NCBI GenBank assembly: GCA_023213315.1
Contig: JAKCPI010026372.1
Span: 1-64,000 of the forward strand
Source of the DNA: Euborellia annulipes
Taxonomy: Eukaryota; Arthropoda; Insecta; Dermaptera; Anisolabididae
Direction: 5' to 3'
DNA length: 64,000 nucleotides
In this document: piece after piece, positions 1 to 8,827 of the stretch
How positions within the stretch are numbered: position 1 is the stretch's first letter
Layout: every line of letters begins with the position of its first letter
Made by a program: the position numbers and the translations under genes
Notes under the pieces: generated by a model
Told to the model about the DNA's origin: nothing
Database searches by the model: none
Seen by the model: the letters and a program-made list of their open reading frames with translations, nothing else

Positions 1-2
1 CT

Positions 3-77
3 GAACATGAGCTTCACAATGACTTCAGCGAAGTAGACCAAGCATTCAGCCAAGCATTAAACTCAGAACAGTTCTAA
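3..77 (+). CDS. C-terminal end of an unidentified protein (partial)
   Basis: An open frame enters from the left edge and ends at TAA 75-77. The 24 visible residues are acidic and hydrophilic and end in Ser-Glu-Gln-Phe. A strong terminator follows 15 bases later, which supports this as a real gene end. Too little is visible to name a family. Confidence 0.6.
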   Translation, partial: EHELHNDFSEVDQAFSQALNSEQF

Positions 78-92
78 GTTTAGATTGGCACT

Positions 93-121
93 AAAAAAGG
101 CACCTCAGGGTGCCTTTTTTT
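93..121 (+). terminator. Rho-independent terminator
   Basis: A perfect A/T-flanked stem with GGCACC paired to GGTGCC and a four-base loop is followed by seven T. It closes the partial gene at the left edge. Confidence 0.9.
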
Positions 122-248
122 ATTTATAACAATTAAAAGTGGTAATTACATAAATATATTAAAGAGCCATTATTTCATTACTTAAGCGGGATAAACCCTT
201 CACAAAAACATATTAGGCTACATGTTTATGAAGACTGGAGTAAATCTA

Positions 249-616
249 ATGAAAAAAATGATGATGATTGTTAGTGTTGGCCTCATGTCAACAACTTTTT
301 TTTGTTGGTTGCCAGAATGCAAAGCCCAGAAAGTAAACGTATTGGTTCAGCTGCGATCGGTGGCGGTGCAGGTGGTGCAGTAGGGAAACATGTAGGCGGT
401 AATATTGGTGCAGGTTTAGGAGCGGCACTTGGTGCAGGTGTTGCGGCTAATGCAAAAGGATCTAGTAGTAAAACCGTCCGTAATAGTGCAATTGGCGCTG
501 GTGTCGGTGCTGTATTAGGTGGAGCAATCATTGGTGGCGACACTGGTGCTGCTACAGGTGGAGCACTTGGTGGTAGTGCAGGCGCAGCTTATGAAGAGAA
601 GAAAGGGAAGTACTAA
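249..616 (+). CDS. Glycine-zipper lipoprotein, copy 1 (frame broken twice by indels)
   Basis: Small surface or periplasmic lipoprotein of the glycine-zipper (17 kDa antigen/YMGG-like) type, paralogous to the gene at 832. An ATG at 249 lies 8 bases after GGAG and opens a Lys-rich signal peptide. The lipobox (Gly-Cys-Gln-Asn, 307-318) is in a second frame, and the Gly-rich body (two runs of alternating Gly/Ala) is in a third. Both shifts are explained by one surplus base each in T8 (296-303) and A3 (321-323). Correcting them gives about 121 residues, close to the 119 of copy 2. Function of the family is envelope-associated but not known in detail. I read this as one gene with two sequence errors. 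Confidence 0.7.
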
Positions 617-643
617 AAGTACCCTTAATAATGTTTAAAACTT

Positions 644-678
644 AGAAGTCTTTATCTTATTAGAGGCTTCTTTTTTTA
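644..678 (+). terminator. Rho-independent terminator
   Basis: An 8-bp stem (AGAAGTCT with AGGCTTCT, one G-T pair) and 12-base loop run into seven T. It closes glycine-zipper lipoprotein copy 1. Confidence 0.75.
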
Positions 679-831
679 TTTTTTATAATTAAAAATTTTT
701 CTTGATCATCATAAATAGAAGAGCTTTACAAAATATCAATCGATTAGGGCAGATGAATAACACAATCTGACCAAATTCCTCATAAAAGAGGATTATTCTT
801 TTTATTAGAACAGATAATAGTGAGTATGGTC

Positions 832-1191
832 ATGAAAAAAACAATTGGATTAGTTTCTGCTTTAATGTTGTCTACACTTATGTTTACGGGTTGTCAAAAT
901 ATGAGTCCATCTGACCAGCGTATTGGTGCAGCAGCAGCGGGTGGGGCATTAGGTGGCGGCTTGGGTAACCATGTAGGTGGTGGTGTTGGAGCAGGCTTAG
1001 GTGCAGCAGTAGGTGCTGGTGTTGGTTCAAATACCCAAGGCGGTAGTAAGCAAACCACGACTAAGAGCGCGATTGGAGCTGGGATCGGCTCTGTGGTAGG
1101 TAAAGCAATATTGGGTGGTGACTCTGGTGCTGCAATTGGCGGTGCGATTGGTGGTGGTGCTGGTGCAGCGATTGAAGAGAAAAAAAGATAA
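832..1191 (+). CDS. Glycine-zipper lipoprotein, copy 2
   Basis: 119-residue lipoprotein. Residues 1-18 form a signal peptide (Met-Lys-Lys start, hydrophobic core) ending in a Phe-Thr-Gly-Cys lipobox. The rest is rich in GxxxG-like Gly/Ala repeats typical of glycine-zipper 2TM proteins that sit in or against the envelope. It ends in a charged Glu-Glu-Lys-Lys-Arg tail, like copy 1. Starts at GTG 820 and ATG 826 are also in frame; ATG 832 is chosen because it gives the usual MKK signal peptide and matches copy 1. No strong ribosome binding site is visible. Likely a tandem duplication with the gene at 249. Confidence 0.8.
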   Translation: MKKTIGLVSALMLSTLMFTGCQNMSPSDQRIGAAAAGGALGGGLGNHVGGGVGAGLGAAVGAGVGSNTQGGSKQTTTKSAIGAGIGSVVGKAILGGDSGAAIGGAIGGGAGAAIEEKKR

Positions 1192-1208
1192 CACCGTATC
1201 GATTGAAT

Positions 1209-1240
1209 AAAAATAAGCGCTTTTTAGCGCTTATTTTTTT
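1209..1240. terminator. Bidirectional terminator
   Basis: The AAATAAGCGC/GCGCTTATTT hairpin has A-rich and T-rich flanks, so it can end both the plus-strand lipoprotein (stop 1191) and the converging minus-strand thioesterase (stop at 1239). Confidence 0.85.
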
Positions 1241-1726
1241 ATTGAGGAAAAGGTTTTGCTTTTTTACGCCTGATATAAAGCGTTTTTTTAACTTCAGCAA
1301 TTCTTACCCCAGATTCATCAAAAATGTTTAAATGATAAGTTCTTAAAACAGGTTCATAGTTGTCGGCAAGTTCACGAATTTGCTCAATTTCAGCCAAGTC
1401 GACTCGAATATCTGCATGCACAGTGCTTCGACCAGGGGAAAGAAAATTAATTTCAGCAGCTTTATCCCAAACAATATATTTTGATCCGAGATGATGCAGC
1501 AGAATCATCATATAAAATGGATCAACCATTGAATAAATACTGCCCCCCGAAATGCGTTCCAACCAAATTTTGGTTTTTTCCAAGTCAGAGGCATTTTTAC
1601 TCGTACATGACAAAGTTCTAAATTCATGATTTCAATATAAATCCCTGCTCCTCGATAAGGAGGGTAGTGATTAAATAGAAATTTTGAAATCGTAGGATTG
1701 TTCTGAAGTCTTCTTAAAATAGCCAT
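1239..1726 (-). CDS. DUF4442-type hotdog thioesterase (frame broken twice by indels)
   Basis: About 161 residues once corrected. The hotdog-fold signature is Gly-Gly-Ser-Ile-Tyr-Ser-Met-Val-Asp-Pro-Phe, followed by a beta-rich half with Asn-Phe-Leu-Ser-Pro-Gly. This resembles YiiD C-terminal/DUF4442 acyl-CoA thioesterase-like proteins. The first half is in one frame, a short bridge over the active region in a second, and the last two thirds in a third. A surplus base in the A6 run (plus-strand T 1574-1579) and in the G6 run (plus-strand C 1543-1548) explains both shifts. ATG 1726 is preferred over an upstream TTG at 1735. The substrate is unknown. Confidence 0.65.
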
Positions 1727-1849
1727 AATAGTCAATTTTTTTTGTTGAAACAGTATTCATACTAGATAAGTATCATCTTTTTTATATTGATGGCAATGCT
1801 CTATCCGACTAACGACATGATCGATTGAAAAACAAGATAGGAAATGATT

Positions 1850-2722
1850 ATGCAGCCAAAAGTTCATACAGTAACAACAAGTGACCAACAAACGCTTTGT
1901 GCCAAAACATGGGGCGACGAAAAAAATACACCGTTGGTTTTAGTACATGGTTATCCTGACAATCAAGAAGTATGGGAATCAATCATTGAGCATTTAATCA
2001 ATGACTTTTACCTTGTCACCTATGATGTACGTGGGGCGGGCTTGTCATCTATACCAAAACGTATACGTGATTACCGTTTAGAGCGCTTATCTTTAGATTT
2101 ACAAGAAATCGTTGATGAGTTATTGCCAAATCGTCAATTTCATATGGCTGCGCACGATTGGGGTTCTATCCAGTCTTGGGAGTCGGCAACAGAGCCTAAA
2201 TTTAAAGGGCGTTTATTGTCATATACAACAATTTCTGGACCATGTCTTGATCATGCAGCCTTGTTCTTGCGTGATAAATTTAAATCTTCACCAGGTCAAA
2301 TCTTAAAAATATTAACCAAATCTTGGTATATCGGTGCATTCCATCTTCCATTACTAGCACCAACAGTGTGGTCTCTTTTTAGTCCTGAAAAATGGGGGAA
2401 AGTTCTGACTAAGCTGGAGAGAAAAAGTAATTTACCTTTAAATAATAATATTAATGCAGATGGTAAATATGGCATTAATTTATATCGTGCTAATTTTATT
2501 CCTCGTTTAACTGGCCCACGTCAACGTTATGCGCAGTGTCCAGTTAAAGCGGTTATTTTAAAATATGATACTTTTGTGAGCCCTGAATATATCACTGAGG
2601 CTATGCCAAAGTGGGTAGAAAAATTTGAATATGTAGAGCTTGAAGCAAATCACTGGGCAATTCTGAGTGAGCCTGCGAAAATTGCAGATCATATTCGTCA
2701 GTTTATTAAGGCTCAAGCTTAA
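1850..2722 (+). CDS. Alpha/beta hydrolase, epoxide hydrolase-like
   Basis: 290 residues, cytoplasmic, no signal peptide. HGYP at 33-36 is the HGxP oxyanion-hole motif. His-Asp-Trp-Gly-Ser at 102-106 places an Asp nucleophile (D103) as in epoxide hydrolases and haloalkane dehalogenases, not the Ser of lipases. A C-terminal Asn-His-Trp (His 268) supplies the base. ATG 1850 is chosen over ATG 1844 because AGGA at 1839-1842 is correctly spaced only from 1850. The family acts on epoxides, haloalkanes or esters; the substrate here is not predictable. It is transcribed alone, upstream of the antiporter gene. Confidence 0.8.
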   Translation: MQPKVHTVTTSDQQTLCAKTWGDEKNTPLVLVHGYPDNQEVWESIIEHLINDFYLVTYDVRGAGLSSIPKRIRDYRLERLSLDLQEIVDELLPNRQFHMAAHDWGSIQSWESATEPKFKGRLLSYTTISGPCLDHAALFLRDKFKSSPGQILKILTKSWYIGAFHLPLLAPTVWSLFSPEKWGKVLTKLERKSNLPLNNNINADGKYGINLYRANFIPRLTGPRQRYAQCPVKAVILKYDTFVSPEYITEAMPKWVEKFEYVELEANHWAILSEPAKIADHIRQFIKAQA

Positions 2723-2823
2723 TGATTGAGTGACTGCATAAAACAGTTAATTCGGCGATATTTTCGGCTTCATAGTTCTGAATCTGATAGAATGTCGCCT
2801 TTTGTTTTGCTCTGAATTTATTC

Positions 2824-4248
2824 ATGAATGCTGTCGTTATTGCGATTGCAGTGATGTTTCTATTATCACTGGCACGCGTTTCTGTCGTACTGACTTTAGT
2901 GGTTTCTGCCATGGTAGGCGGCCTCGTGGCAGGTTTAAGCCTTTCTCAAACCGTTGATGCCTTTAACGCTGGTCTTGGTGATGGTGCTGAAGTCGCACTT
3001 GCCTATGCAGTGCTTGGGGCATTCGCTCTAGCACTTTCAAAATCTGGTTTACCTGATTTACTTGCCCATAAGCTTATTGGTTTGTTGGGAATGGAAGCAG
3101 GGAAAAGCCGTCAAACTAAAGTGAAATATTTACTATTAGGTATTTTACTTATTTCAGCTATTTTCTCTCAGAACCTTATTCCGGTTCATATTGCCTTTAT
3201 TCCTGTACTCGTTCCGCCATTATTACGAGTAATGAACCATTTAAAGTTAGACCGTCGCGCAGCAGCCTGTGTACTTACTCTAGGTTTAGTCGGAACTTAT
3301 ATTTTTCTTCCGGTTGGGTTTGGTGCAATTTTCCTTGAACAAATTTTGATGGGGAATATTAACAAGGTTGGTGCTGCGTACGGCTTGCATGTAGAGCGGG
3401 GGATGATGTCAATTGGCATGGCTATTCCAGTTTTGGGGATGGTTTTAGGTACTTTGGTTGCTGTATTTATTAGCTACCGTAAGCCAAGAATTTATGCCGA
3501 TCGTACTATTACGCCAACTACAACAATTGATTTAGATAAACCTCTTCGTGCAACTACTCAAGTTGAAACAGCTGACTTAAAAGCTGATGCTGAAGAGCTA
3601 AAACATGAAGCAGAACAAGCACCGGTTATTGCAAAGAAAACGATCTTTATGGCATTGCTTGCAATCGGTCTGACACTCGCTGCACAGCTCTATTCCGGTT
3701 CAATGATTTTGGGTGGTTTAGTCGGTTTTGCTGTTCTATCTACTGCTGGAATTTTTAAGTGGCAAGATGCCGATGATGTCTTCGTGCAAGGTATGCGGAT
3801 GATGGCTTTGGTGGGTTTCATTATGATTTCTGCTGCGGGTTTCGCATCAGTGATGACCCATACGGGAGATATTAATCAGCTAGTGAACGGTGTAGTCGAT
3901 ATTATTGGAGATAACCGTGCACTCGCAGCTTTCTTAATGCTTTGTATTGGTTTATTTGTCACGATTGGTATTGGTTCATCCTTCTCTAGTGTTCCTGTAT
4001 TAGCCGTTATTTATGTACCTTTATGCGTACAGTTTGGATTCTCACCTCTAGCGACCATTGCGCTCATTGGGACAGCAGCAGCATTAGGCGATGCTGGTTC
4101 ACCAGCTTCTGATTCAACCTTAGGGCCAACAGCTGGTTTAGGTGTAGATGGGCAACATGATCATATTTGGGATACGGTTGTACCTACATTTATTCATTTT
4201 AATATTCCGCTATTAATTTTTGGCTGGGTTGCTGCAATGGTTTTATAA
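2824..4248 (+). CDS. Na+/H+ antiporter, NhaC/YuiF-like
   Basis: 474-residue inner-membrane protein with about a dozen hydrophobic segments and a hydrophilic, Glu/Lys-rich linker near residues 235-275 between two halves. The second half carries Gly-Ser-Ser-Phe-Ser-Ser and Gly-Asp-Ala-Gly-Ser-Pro-Ala-Ser-Asp, typical of the NhaC/YuiF (PF03553) superfamily. These exchange cytoplasmic Na+ or amino acids against protons. ATG 2824 is the first plausible start; no clear ribosome binding site precedes it. A strong terminator follows. Transport substrate is inferred from the family only. Confidence 0.8.
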   Translation: MNAVVIAIAVMFLLSLARVSVVLTLVVSAMVGGLVAGLSLSQTVDAFNAGLGDGAEVALAYAVLGAFALALSKSGLPDLLAHKLIGLLGMEAGKSRQTKVKYLLLGILLISAIFSQNLIPVHIAFIPVLVPPLLRVMNHLKLDRRAAACVLTLGLVGTYIFLPVGFGAIFLEQILMGNINKVGAAYGLHVERGMMSIGMAIPVLGMVLGTLVAVFISYRKPRIYADRTITPTTTIDLDKPLRATTQVETADLKADAEELKHEAEQAPVIAKKTIFMALLAIGLTLAAQLYSGSMILGGLVGFAVLSTAGIFKWQDADDVFVQGMRMMALVGFIMISAAGFASVMTHTGDINQLVNGVVDIIGDNRALAAFLMLCIGLFVTIGIGSSFSSVPVLAVIYVPLCVQFGFSPLATIALIGTAAALGDAGSPASDSTLGPTAGLGVDGQHDHIWDTVVPTFIHFNIPLLIFGWVAAMVL

Positions 4249-4273
4249 ATTTCTTATAAAATATTGAATGATT

Positions 4274-4319
4274 AACCTTCTTAATAATGATCTTTAGATT
4301 TAAATTAAGAAGGTTTTTT
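4274..4319 (+). terminator. Rho-independent terminator
   Basis: A perfect 12-bp stem (AACCTTCTTAAT with ATTAAGAAGGTT) is followed by a T run. It closes the antiporter gene. Confidence 0.85.
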
Positions 4320-4576
4320 ATTGACTAAATTAAAGATGTATTTTAAATAAATTATATTAAAACACTCAGAATTAAAAGTATATTAAAACGGTTGGTAATA
4401 TAAAATAATCTTGATTAATAAGGTTGGAATAAAAACCAATTAAAATGGTTGGTTAATATATAATTTTATTTAAAACAGTTATTTAAAAATAAAATATAAA
4501 ATAGTTTTATAATGAGTATTGCATGATATTAAAATACATGTTTATTATAAATATAAATAAGGTTGGAGATATTAAA
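4320..4576. other. AT-rich leader with degenerate direct repeats
   Basis: No gene is visible between the antiporter terminator and the OmpW-like gene. The stretch is almost all A/T. It holds repeated copies of a GGTTGG-centred motif, the clearest at 4383-4402 and 4440-4460, with shorter ones near 4421 and at the ribosome binding site (4561). These may be regulator sites or chance in a biased sequence. Confidence 0.4.
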
Positions 4577-5161
4577 GTGTTCAAAAAAGTTTTGGTTGTT
4601 GCGTTAATGGGGATGTCTTCTTTTACATTTGCTGGTAACTGGCAAGTAAAATTTGGTGGTAGTGTTATCGCGCCATCAGAAGATACGACACTTGCTGAAA
4701 ACACTGTAGTTAAAGCAGACCATGAATATGCATTTACGCCATCAGTAGAATACTTTTTTGGTCAATCTCCATTTTCGGCAGAGTTATTATTAGCCGCACC
4801 AATTAACCATGATGTGTTGTTAAATGGAAATAAAGTAGCGAGTCTTAAACAGTTACCACCAACGATTACTGCTAAATATAATTTTAAAAATTCGACTCGT
4901 TTTACGCCATATATTGGTGTTGGCGCTACAGCATTTATTGCTTGGGATGAAGATGGCATTGTAAAAGATGTGAAAGAAGATTTTGGTGTTGCAGGACAAG
5001 TTGGTTTTAATTTCCAACCTGCTGATGCTAAAAATTGGGGCGTGTTTGTCGATGTTCGTTATGCTGATTTAAGTCCAGAAGTTACTTTAAATGACGGGAC
5101 TAAGTTTGATTTAGATATTAATCCGTTTGTTTACACTTTAGGTTATAGCTATAAATTTTAA
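4577..5161 (+). CDS. OmpW-family outer-membrane protein
   Basis: 194 residues with a clear signal peptide (about 20 residues ending Phe-Ala, mature Gly-Asn-Trp-Gln). The mature part alternates polar and hydrophobic residues as in an eight-stranded barrel and ends in Tyr-Lys-Phe with the C-terminal Phe needed for BAM recognition. The repeated Tyr-x-Phe strands and Gly-Val-Gly-Ala-Thr-Ala segment fit OmpW. GTG 4577 is chosen because GGAG lies eight bases upstream and it gives the signal peptide; an ATG at 4523 is in frame but has no such support. OmpW proteins form small channels for hydrophobic molecules. Confidence 0.8.
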   Translation: MFKKVLVVALMGMSSFTFAGNWQVKFGGSVIAPSEDTTLAENTVVKADHEYAFTPSVEYFFGQSPFSAELLLAAPINHDVLLNGNKVASLKQLPPTITAKYNFKNSTRFTPYIGVGATAFIAWDEDGIVKDVKEDFGVAGQVGFNFQPADAKNWGVFVDVRYADLSPEVTLNDGTKFDLDINPFVYTLGYSYKF

Positions 5162-5207
5162 GCATAATAATAAATAGAACAATATAATAATAAACCTAGA
5201 CTCAGGC

Positions 5208-5240
5208 ACCTCACATATATTTTTATGTGAGGTTTTTTTA
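5208..5240 (+). terminator. Rho-independent terminator
   Basis: A perfect 10-bp stem (ACCTCACATA with TATGTGAGGT) and six-base loop run into seven T. It closes the OmpW-like gene. Confidence 0.9.
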
Positions 5241-5349
5241 TGAGTTTTATTTGCACTAGAAAAAGCATAAAACAGACAGTTTTCTACACATCTTATGCAT
5301 ATTTTTTTCTAAACTAATTTTTATTCATTACAAACATGGGAATAAAATC

Positions 5350-5703
5350 ATGAATAACAAATTAGCGCTTTGTTTAGCACTTTTTAGTGGTATAGCTTTC
5401 ACACAAAATTTACAAGCTGCAAGTTTTTCGTGTGATGCTGCAAAAACGAAAACGGAAAAGAGTATTTGTAAAAATCGTTCTTTAAATGATGCAGATGTCA
5501 AAATGGCAACAACCTACCAAATTGTTCTGCATGCATTGCCGATGGGTGGGCGCGATAGTCAAAAAGATGCTCAACAGCAATGGCTGAAAAAAAGAAATGC
5601 TTGTGCTGCTGGTGTAAGTTGTATTAGCAAAGCTTATCAGCAACGCCAAAAACAGTTAGATACGATATTACAAGATAGAGTATTAAGTCATGGGCCGTTC
5701 TAA
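5350..5703 (+). CDS. LprI-like periplasmic protein (DUF1311)
   Basis: 117 residues with a signal peptide ending near Leu-Gln-Ala-Ala. The mature part has the LprI N-terminal-domain pattern: Phe-x-Cys, Thr-Glu-Lys-x-Ile-Cys, then Gln-Gln-Gln-Trp-Leu-Lys-Lys-Arg-Asn-Ala-Cys and a last Cys before Tyr-x-x-Arg. The four Cys probably form two disulfides. Members such as mycobacterial LprI inhibit lysozyme; whether this one does is inference. GGGA upstream of ATG 5350 is a usable ribosome binding site. It is monocistronic, ahead of htpG. Confidence 0.8.
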   Translation: MNNKLALCLALFSGIAFTQNLQAASFSCDAAKTKTEKSICKNRSLNDADVKMATTYQIVLHALPMGGRDSQKDAQQQWLKKRNACAAGVSCISKAYQQRQKQLDTILQDRVLSHGPF

Positions 5704-5728
5704 TTAGAAAAAATTTTTAATATTCAGG

Positions 5729-5758
5729 ATTGAAAAATTCTAGAAGTACTCCATTCAT
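5729..5758 (+). promoter_or_regulatory. Candidate sigma-32 heat-shock promoter of htpG
   Basis: ATTGAAAA at 5729-5736 resembles the sigma-32 -35 element (CTTGAAA). CTCCATTCAT at 5749-5758 resembles the -10 element (CCCCATnT). The spacing of 13 bases and the position about 50 bases before htpG fit. Pattern match only. Confidence 0.45.
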
Positions 5759-5803
5759 AAAGCATTCGAGAACAAACAGACTTCAAAATTTAAGGAGTGA
5801 TTT

Positions 5804-7722
5804 ATGAGTGAACAAGCATCACAAAATTATAGTTTCCAAGCGGAAGTTGCACAGCTTTTACATTTAGTGACGCATTCTCTCTATTCTAACCCTGAGATTT
5901 TCTTACGCGAGCTTATCTCTAATGCATCAGATGCATGTGATAAGTTGCGCTTTGAAGGAATTAATCATCCTGAATATTATGAAAATGATCCAGATTTACA
6001 TGTACGTGTCATTTTAAATAAAGAAGATAAAACGTTAACAATTTCTGATAATGGTATTGGCCTAAACCAGCAGGAAGCGATTGATAACTTAGGTACGATT
6101 GCAAAATCGGGTACTAAAGATTTCATGTCAAAATTGACGGGTGATCAAAAAGCAGATGCTCAGTTGATTGGTCAATTTGGTGTTGGTTTTTACTCAGGTT
6201 TTATTGTTGCCGATAAAATTACAGTGGAATCACGCCGTGCAGGTCTAGATGCATCTGAAGGGGTGCGTTGGATTAGCGGTGGTACGGGTGAGTTTGAAGT
6301 TCAGCAAATTGATAAAGCTTCCCGTGGTACCGATATCATTCTTCACTTGCGTGATGATGCGCTTGATTATTTAGAATCTTATAAAGTTAAGCAGATTATT
6401 AATAAATACTCTGACCACATTAGTTTGCCAATTGAAATGCAAAAAGAAGTTTGGCAAGAGGAAGAGGCGGCTGAAGGCGAAGAGTCTAAAGGCGGTCAAA
6501 TGGTCAAGACTGGCGAGTGGGAAGCGATTAACTCAGCCAGTGCTTTATGGACACGTAACAAGAGCGAAGTGACTGAAGAGCAGTACGTTGAGTTCTATAA
6601 AAACTTAACGCATGACTTTGAAGCTCCACTGGCTTGGGCCCATAACCGTGTTGAAGGTAGCACCGAATATACACAATTACTTTATATTCCAAGTAAAGCA
6701 CCACATGACATTTTTACTCGTGAAGCAAAAGCGGGCATTAAGCTTTATGTAAAACGTGTGTTCATTATGGACGATGCAGATAATTTAATTCCAAATTATC
6801 TACGTTTTGTTCAAGGTGTGGTGGATAGTGCAGACTTACCGCTCAATGTAAGCCGTGAGTTGCTGCAAGAAAGCCGTGATGTAAAAACGATTCGTGAAGG
6901 TAATGCACGCCGTGTGTTAACTGTGCTTGATGGTTTGGCTAAATCGGAAGATGAACAAGACCAAGAAAAATTTAAGACATTCTACAGTGAGTTTGGCTCA
7001 GTCATTAAAGAAGGCTTGGGCGAAGACTTTGGTAACCGCGAACGCATTTTAAAATTATTGCGTTATGCGACTTCAACAAATGATGAAGTGACGACTTCTT
7101 TCGCTGACTATAAGGCACGTATGAAAGAGGGCCAAAAAGCCATCTATTATGTGACTGCCGATAGTTTAGCAGCAGCGAAAAACTCACCACAGCTTGAGTT
7201 GTTCAAGAAAAAAGGTATTGAAGTACTGTTAATGGCAGAGCGTGTGGACGAATGGGCAATGAACTTTGTTCAAGAGTTTGAAGGTACGCCATTAAAGAAT
7301 GTTTCTAAAGGTGCGGTTGATTTAGGTGACTTGCAAGATGCTGAAGAGAAAAAGGCACTTGAGCAAGCAGCAGAACAGTTCAAAGCTGTAGTTGATAAGC
7401 TAAGTGATTCATTGAAGGCTAAAACCAAAGAAGTACGTGTAACCACGCGTCTGGTCGATTCTCCTGCATGTTTAGTGACAAGTGAAGGTGAATTATCCCT
7501 CAACTCATCCGCATGTTAAAACAAGCGGGGCAAGAAGTTCCTGAAATTAAGCCAATTTTAGAAATTAACCCTGAACATCCATTAGTGAAAAAACTTGAAG
7601 GTTCAGAACATTTTGATGATTTGGCAAATGTGATTTTCGATCAGGCTGTTATTGCTGAAGGTGGTTTACCAGAAGACCCCGCAGCTTATGTAAAACGTAT
7701 TAATAGCTTATTGCTGAAATAA
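5804..7722 (+). CDS. htpG: Chaperone protein HtpG (Hsp90), one frameshift
   Basis: Cytosolic Hsp90 chaperone. The N-terminal GHKL ATPase is evident: Glu-Leu-Ile-Ser-Asn-Ala-Ser-Asp-Ala, then Asp-Asn-Gly-Ile-Gly-Leu and Gly-Gln-Phe-Gly-Val-Gly-Phe-Tyr-Ser. The middle domain carries Asn-Val-Ser-Arg-Glu-Leu-Leu-Gln. AAGGAG precedes ATG 5804. The frame stops early at 7519 because one C is missing from the run at 7497-7499; adding it joins the C-terminal dimerisation segment and gives 639 residues, a normal HtpG length. The loss is probably a sequencing error. A sigma-32-like promoter lies upstream and a strong terminator downstream. Confidence 0.93.
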
Positions 7723-7730
7723 TTAGGCGT

Positions 7731-7763
7731 AAAAAAAGCCTCTGAACCGTCAGGGGCTTTTTT
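7731..7763. terminator. Bidirectional terminator
   Basis: An 8-bp stem around GCCTCTGA/TCAGGGGC with seven A before and six T after closes htpG. It can also serve the minus-strand gene that ends at 7805. Confidence 0.85.
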
Positions 7764-7804
7764 GTGGATAAAGAAAGAGTTATCCACAATCTGGTGATTT
7801 TTGG

Positions 7805-8703
7805 CTAAAAATTAGCTTCTAGATTCATTTGAACGCTGAGTTGATGTTTCGGATCATCATCAATATGGTTAAAAAAATTAAGATCATTTTGCATAAAAGC
7901 CAATTTCGCCACACAGGCTGGCGCCATGAAATATAAGGTCCCCAGCTATTTAGTCGCATATCATTTTTGGTATATACGCCACCACTATAAACACCGTAAG
8001 TCAGACTATTATCTTTTACAAACTCAAACTGTTGAAAAGTCCAGTTTCCCCAATTGTAATCTTCATTCTCGTTCTTGTTTACATTAAATTTATTGGAAAA
8101 CAGTGTGTTGTCTTGTACCTTTTGCGTTAAGTTTAGGGTGGTTTCGGTGTAGTTCCGACTGGCCGAACCATAACGGAAAATCTGCTCTGTATCCAAGCTA
8201 ATGTTATGCCTTAAATTCCATTTTTTCTTTGCCAAAAATTGTACATAGACATCGCTTTCTGAGTTTGAACCTAAATCAAGATTATTTTCAAAAGGCATCC
8301 AAGTTGAAATGGTAGTCCAGCTTGCACTGAGTGGATTTGTTAAAGTAGCTTGATTCGATGAAGCCTTCTTCTTTTTTTTGCCTAAGGCTTTATAAGGATG
8401 TTCAGACTGCGCACGCTTCCATAACGTATCATTTCCAAATACCGCCATAAGCTCTTGAATTAAAGCTACATCGGGTAAAGCATTATTTGTCTCTATTTCA
8501 CAAGGAGAGAGTGCAAATGGCAGAGATTGTCTGTTTGCTTTGTTGAGTTGGTTGGACGAGTAGGAATGTCGTCTTGAACGTTGGTGTTTGAAAGAAGTAT
8601 TTAAAAATTGAGTATGCGGAAGTAAAGCCAATACGCTCAAACTATAAATACAAACTAAGGCAGCCGATCTGTATTGAAATGAAAAAGGAGAGAATTGATT
8701 CAT
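7805..8703 (-). CDS. Outer-membrane barrel-like protein, paralogue 1 (frameshifted)
   Basis: I do not recognise a named family. The C-terminal two thirds align by eye with the gene at 8828 (shared Tyr-Gly-Val/Ile-Tyr, Arg-Leu-Asn-Ser-Trp-Gly-Pro, Ser-Trp-Arg-Gln-Pro-Val). Strands alternate polar and aromatic residues as in a beta barrel. The annotated-looking stop at 7825 is due to one missing base in the A4 run 7895-7898; restoring it extends the frame to 7805 and gives a C-terminal Ala-Asn-Phe, the usual barrel end. The first 60 or so residues after the signal-like segment are poor in this frame, and another frame looks better there, so one or two more indels are possible. Corrected length is about 299 residues. 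Confidence 0.6.
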
Positions 8704-8787
8704 CGTTCAAAATAATAAAGAATCAAAAATTAGAATAAAATTTTAAGAGGCTAAGCTTAAATTTTTATTTAAAAGTATTTTATTATT

Positions 8788-8818
8788 CATCACCTTGAAT
8801 GAAGTTTCCAAGGTGATG
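8788..8818 (-). terminator. Perfect hairpin at the end of the second barrel gene
   Basis: The 10-bp stem CATCACCTTG/CAAGGTGATG lies just after the stop of the 8828 gene. It has no good T run on either strand, so termination is uncertain; it may protect the mRNA 3' end. Confidence 0.4.
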
Positions 8819-8827
8819 TTTGCAGGC

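Noticed and set aside
283..543. Pro/Ala-rich 86-residue frame on the minus strand
   Set aside because: It is the complement of the Gly/Ala-rich lipoprotein gene; low complexity, no ribosome site.
4523..4576. Longer OmpW-like protein from ATG 4523
   Set aside because: It would place non-signal residues before a clear signal peptide, and the good ribosome site serves GTG 4577.
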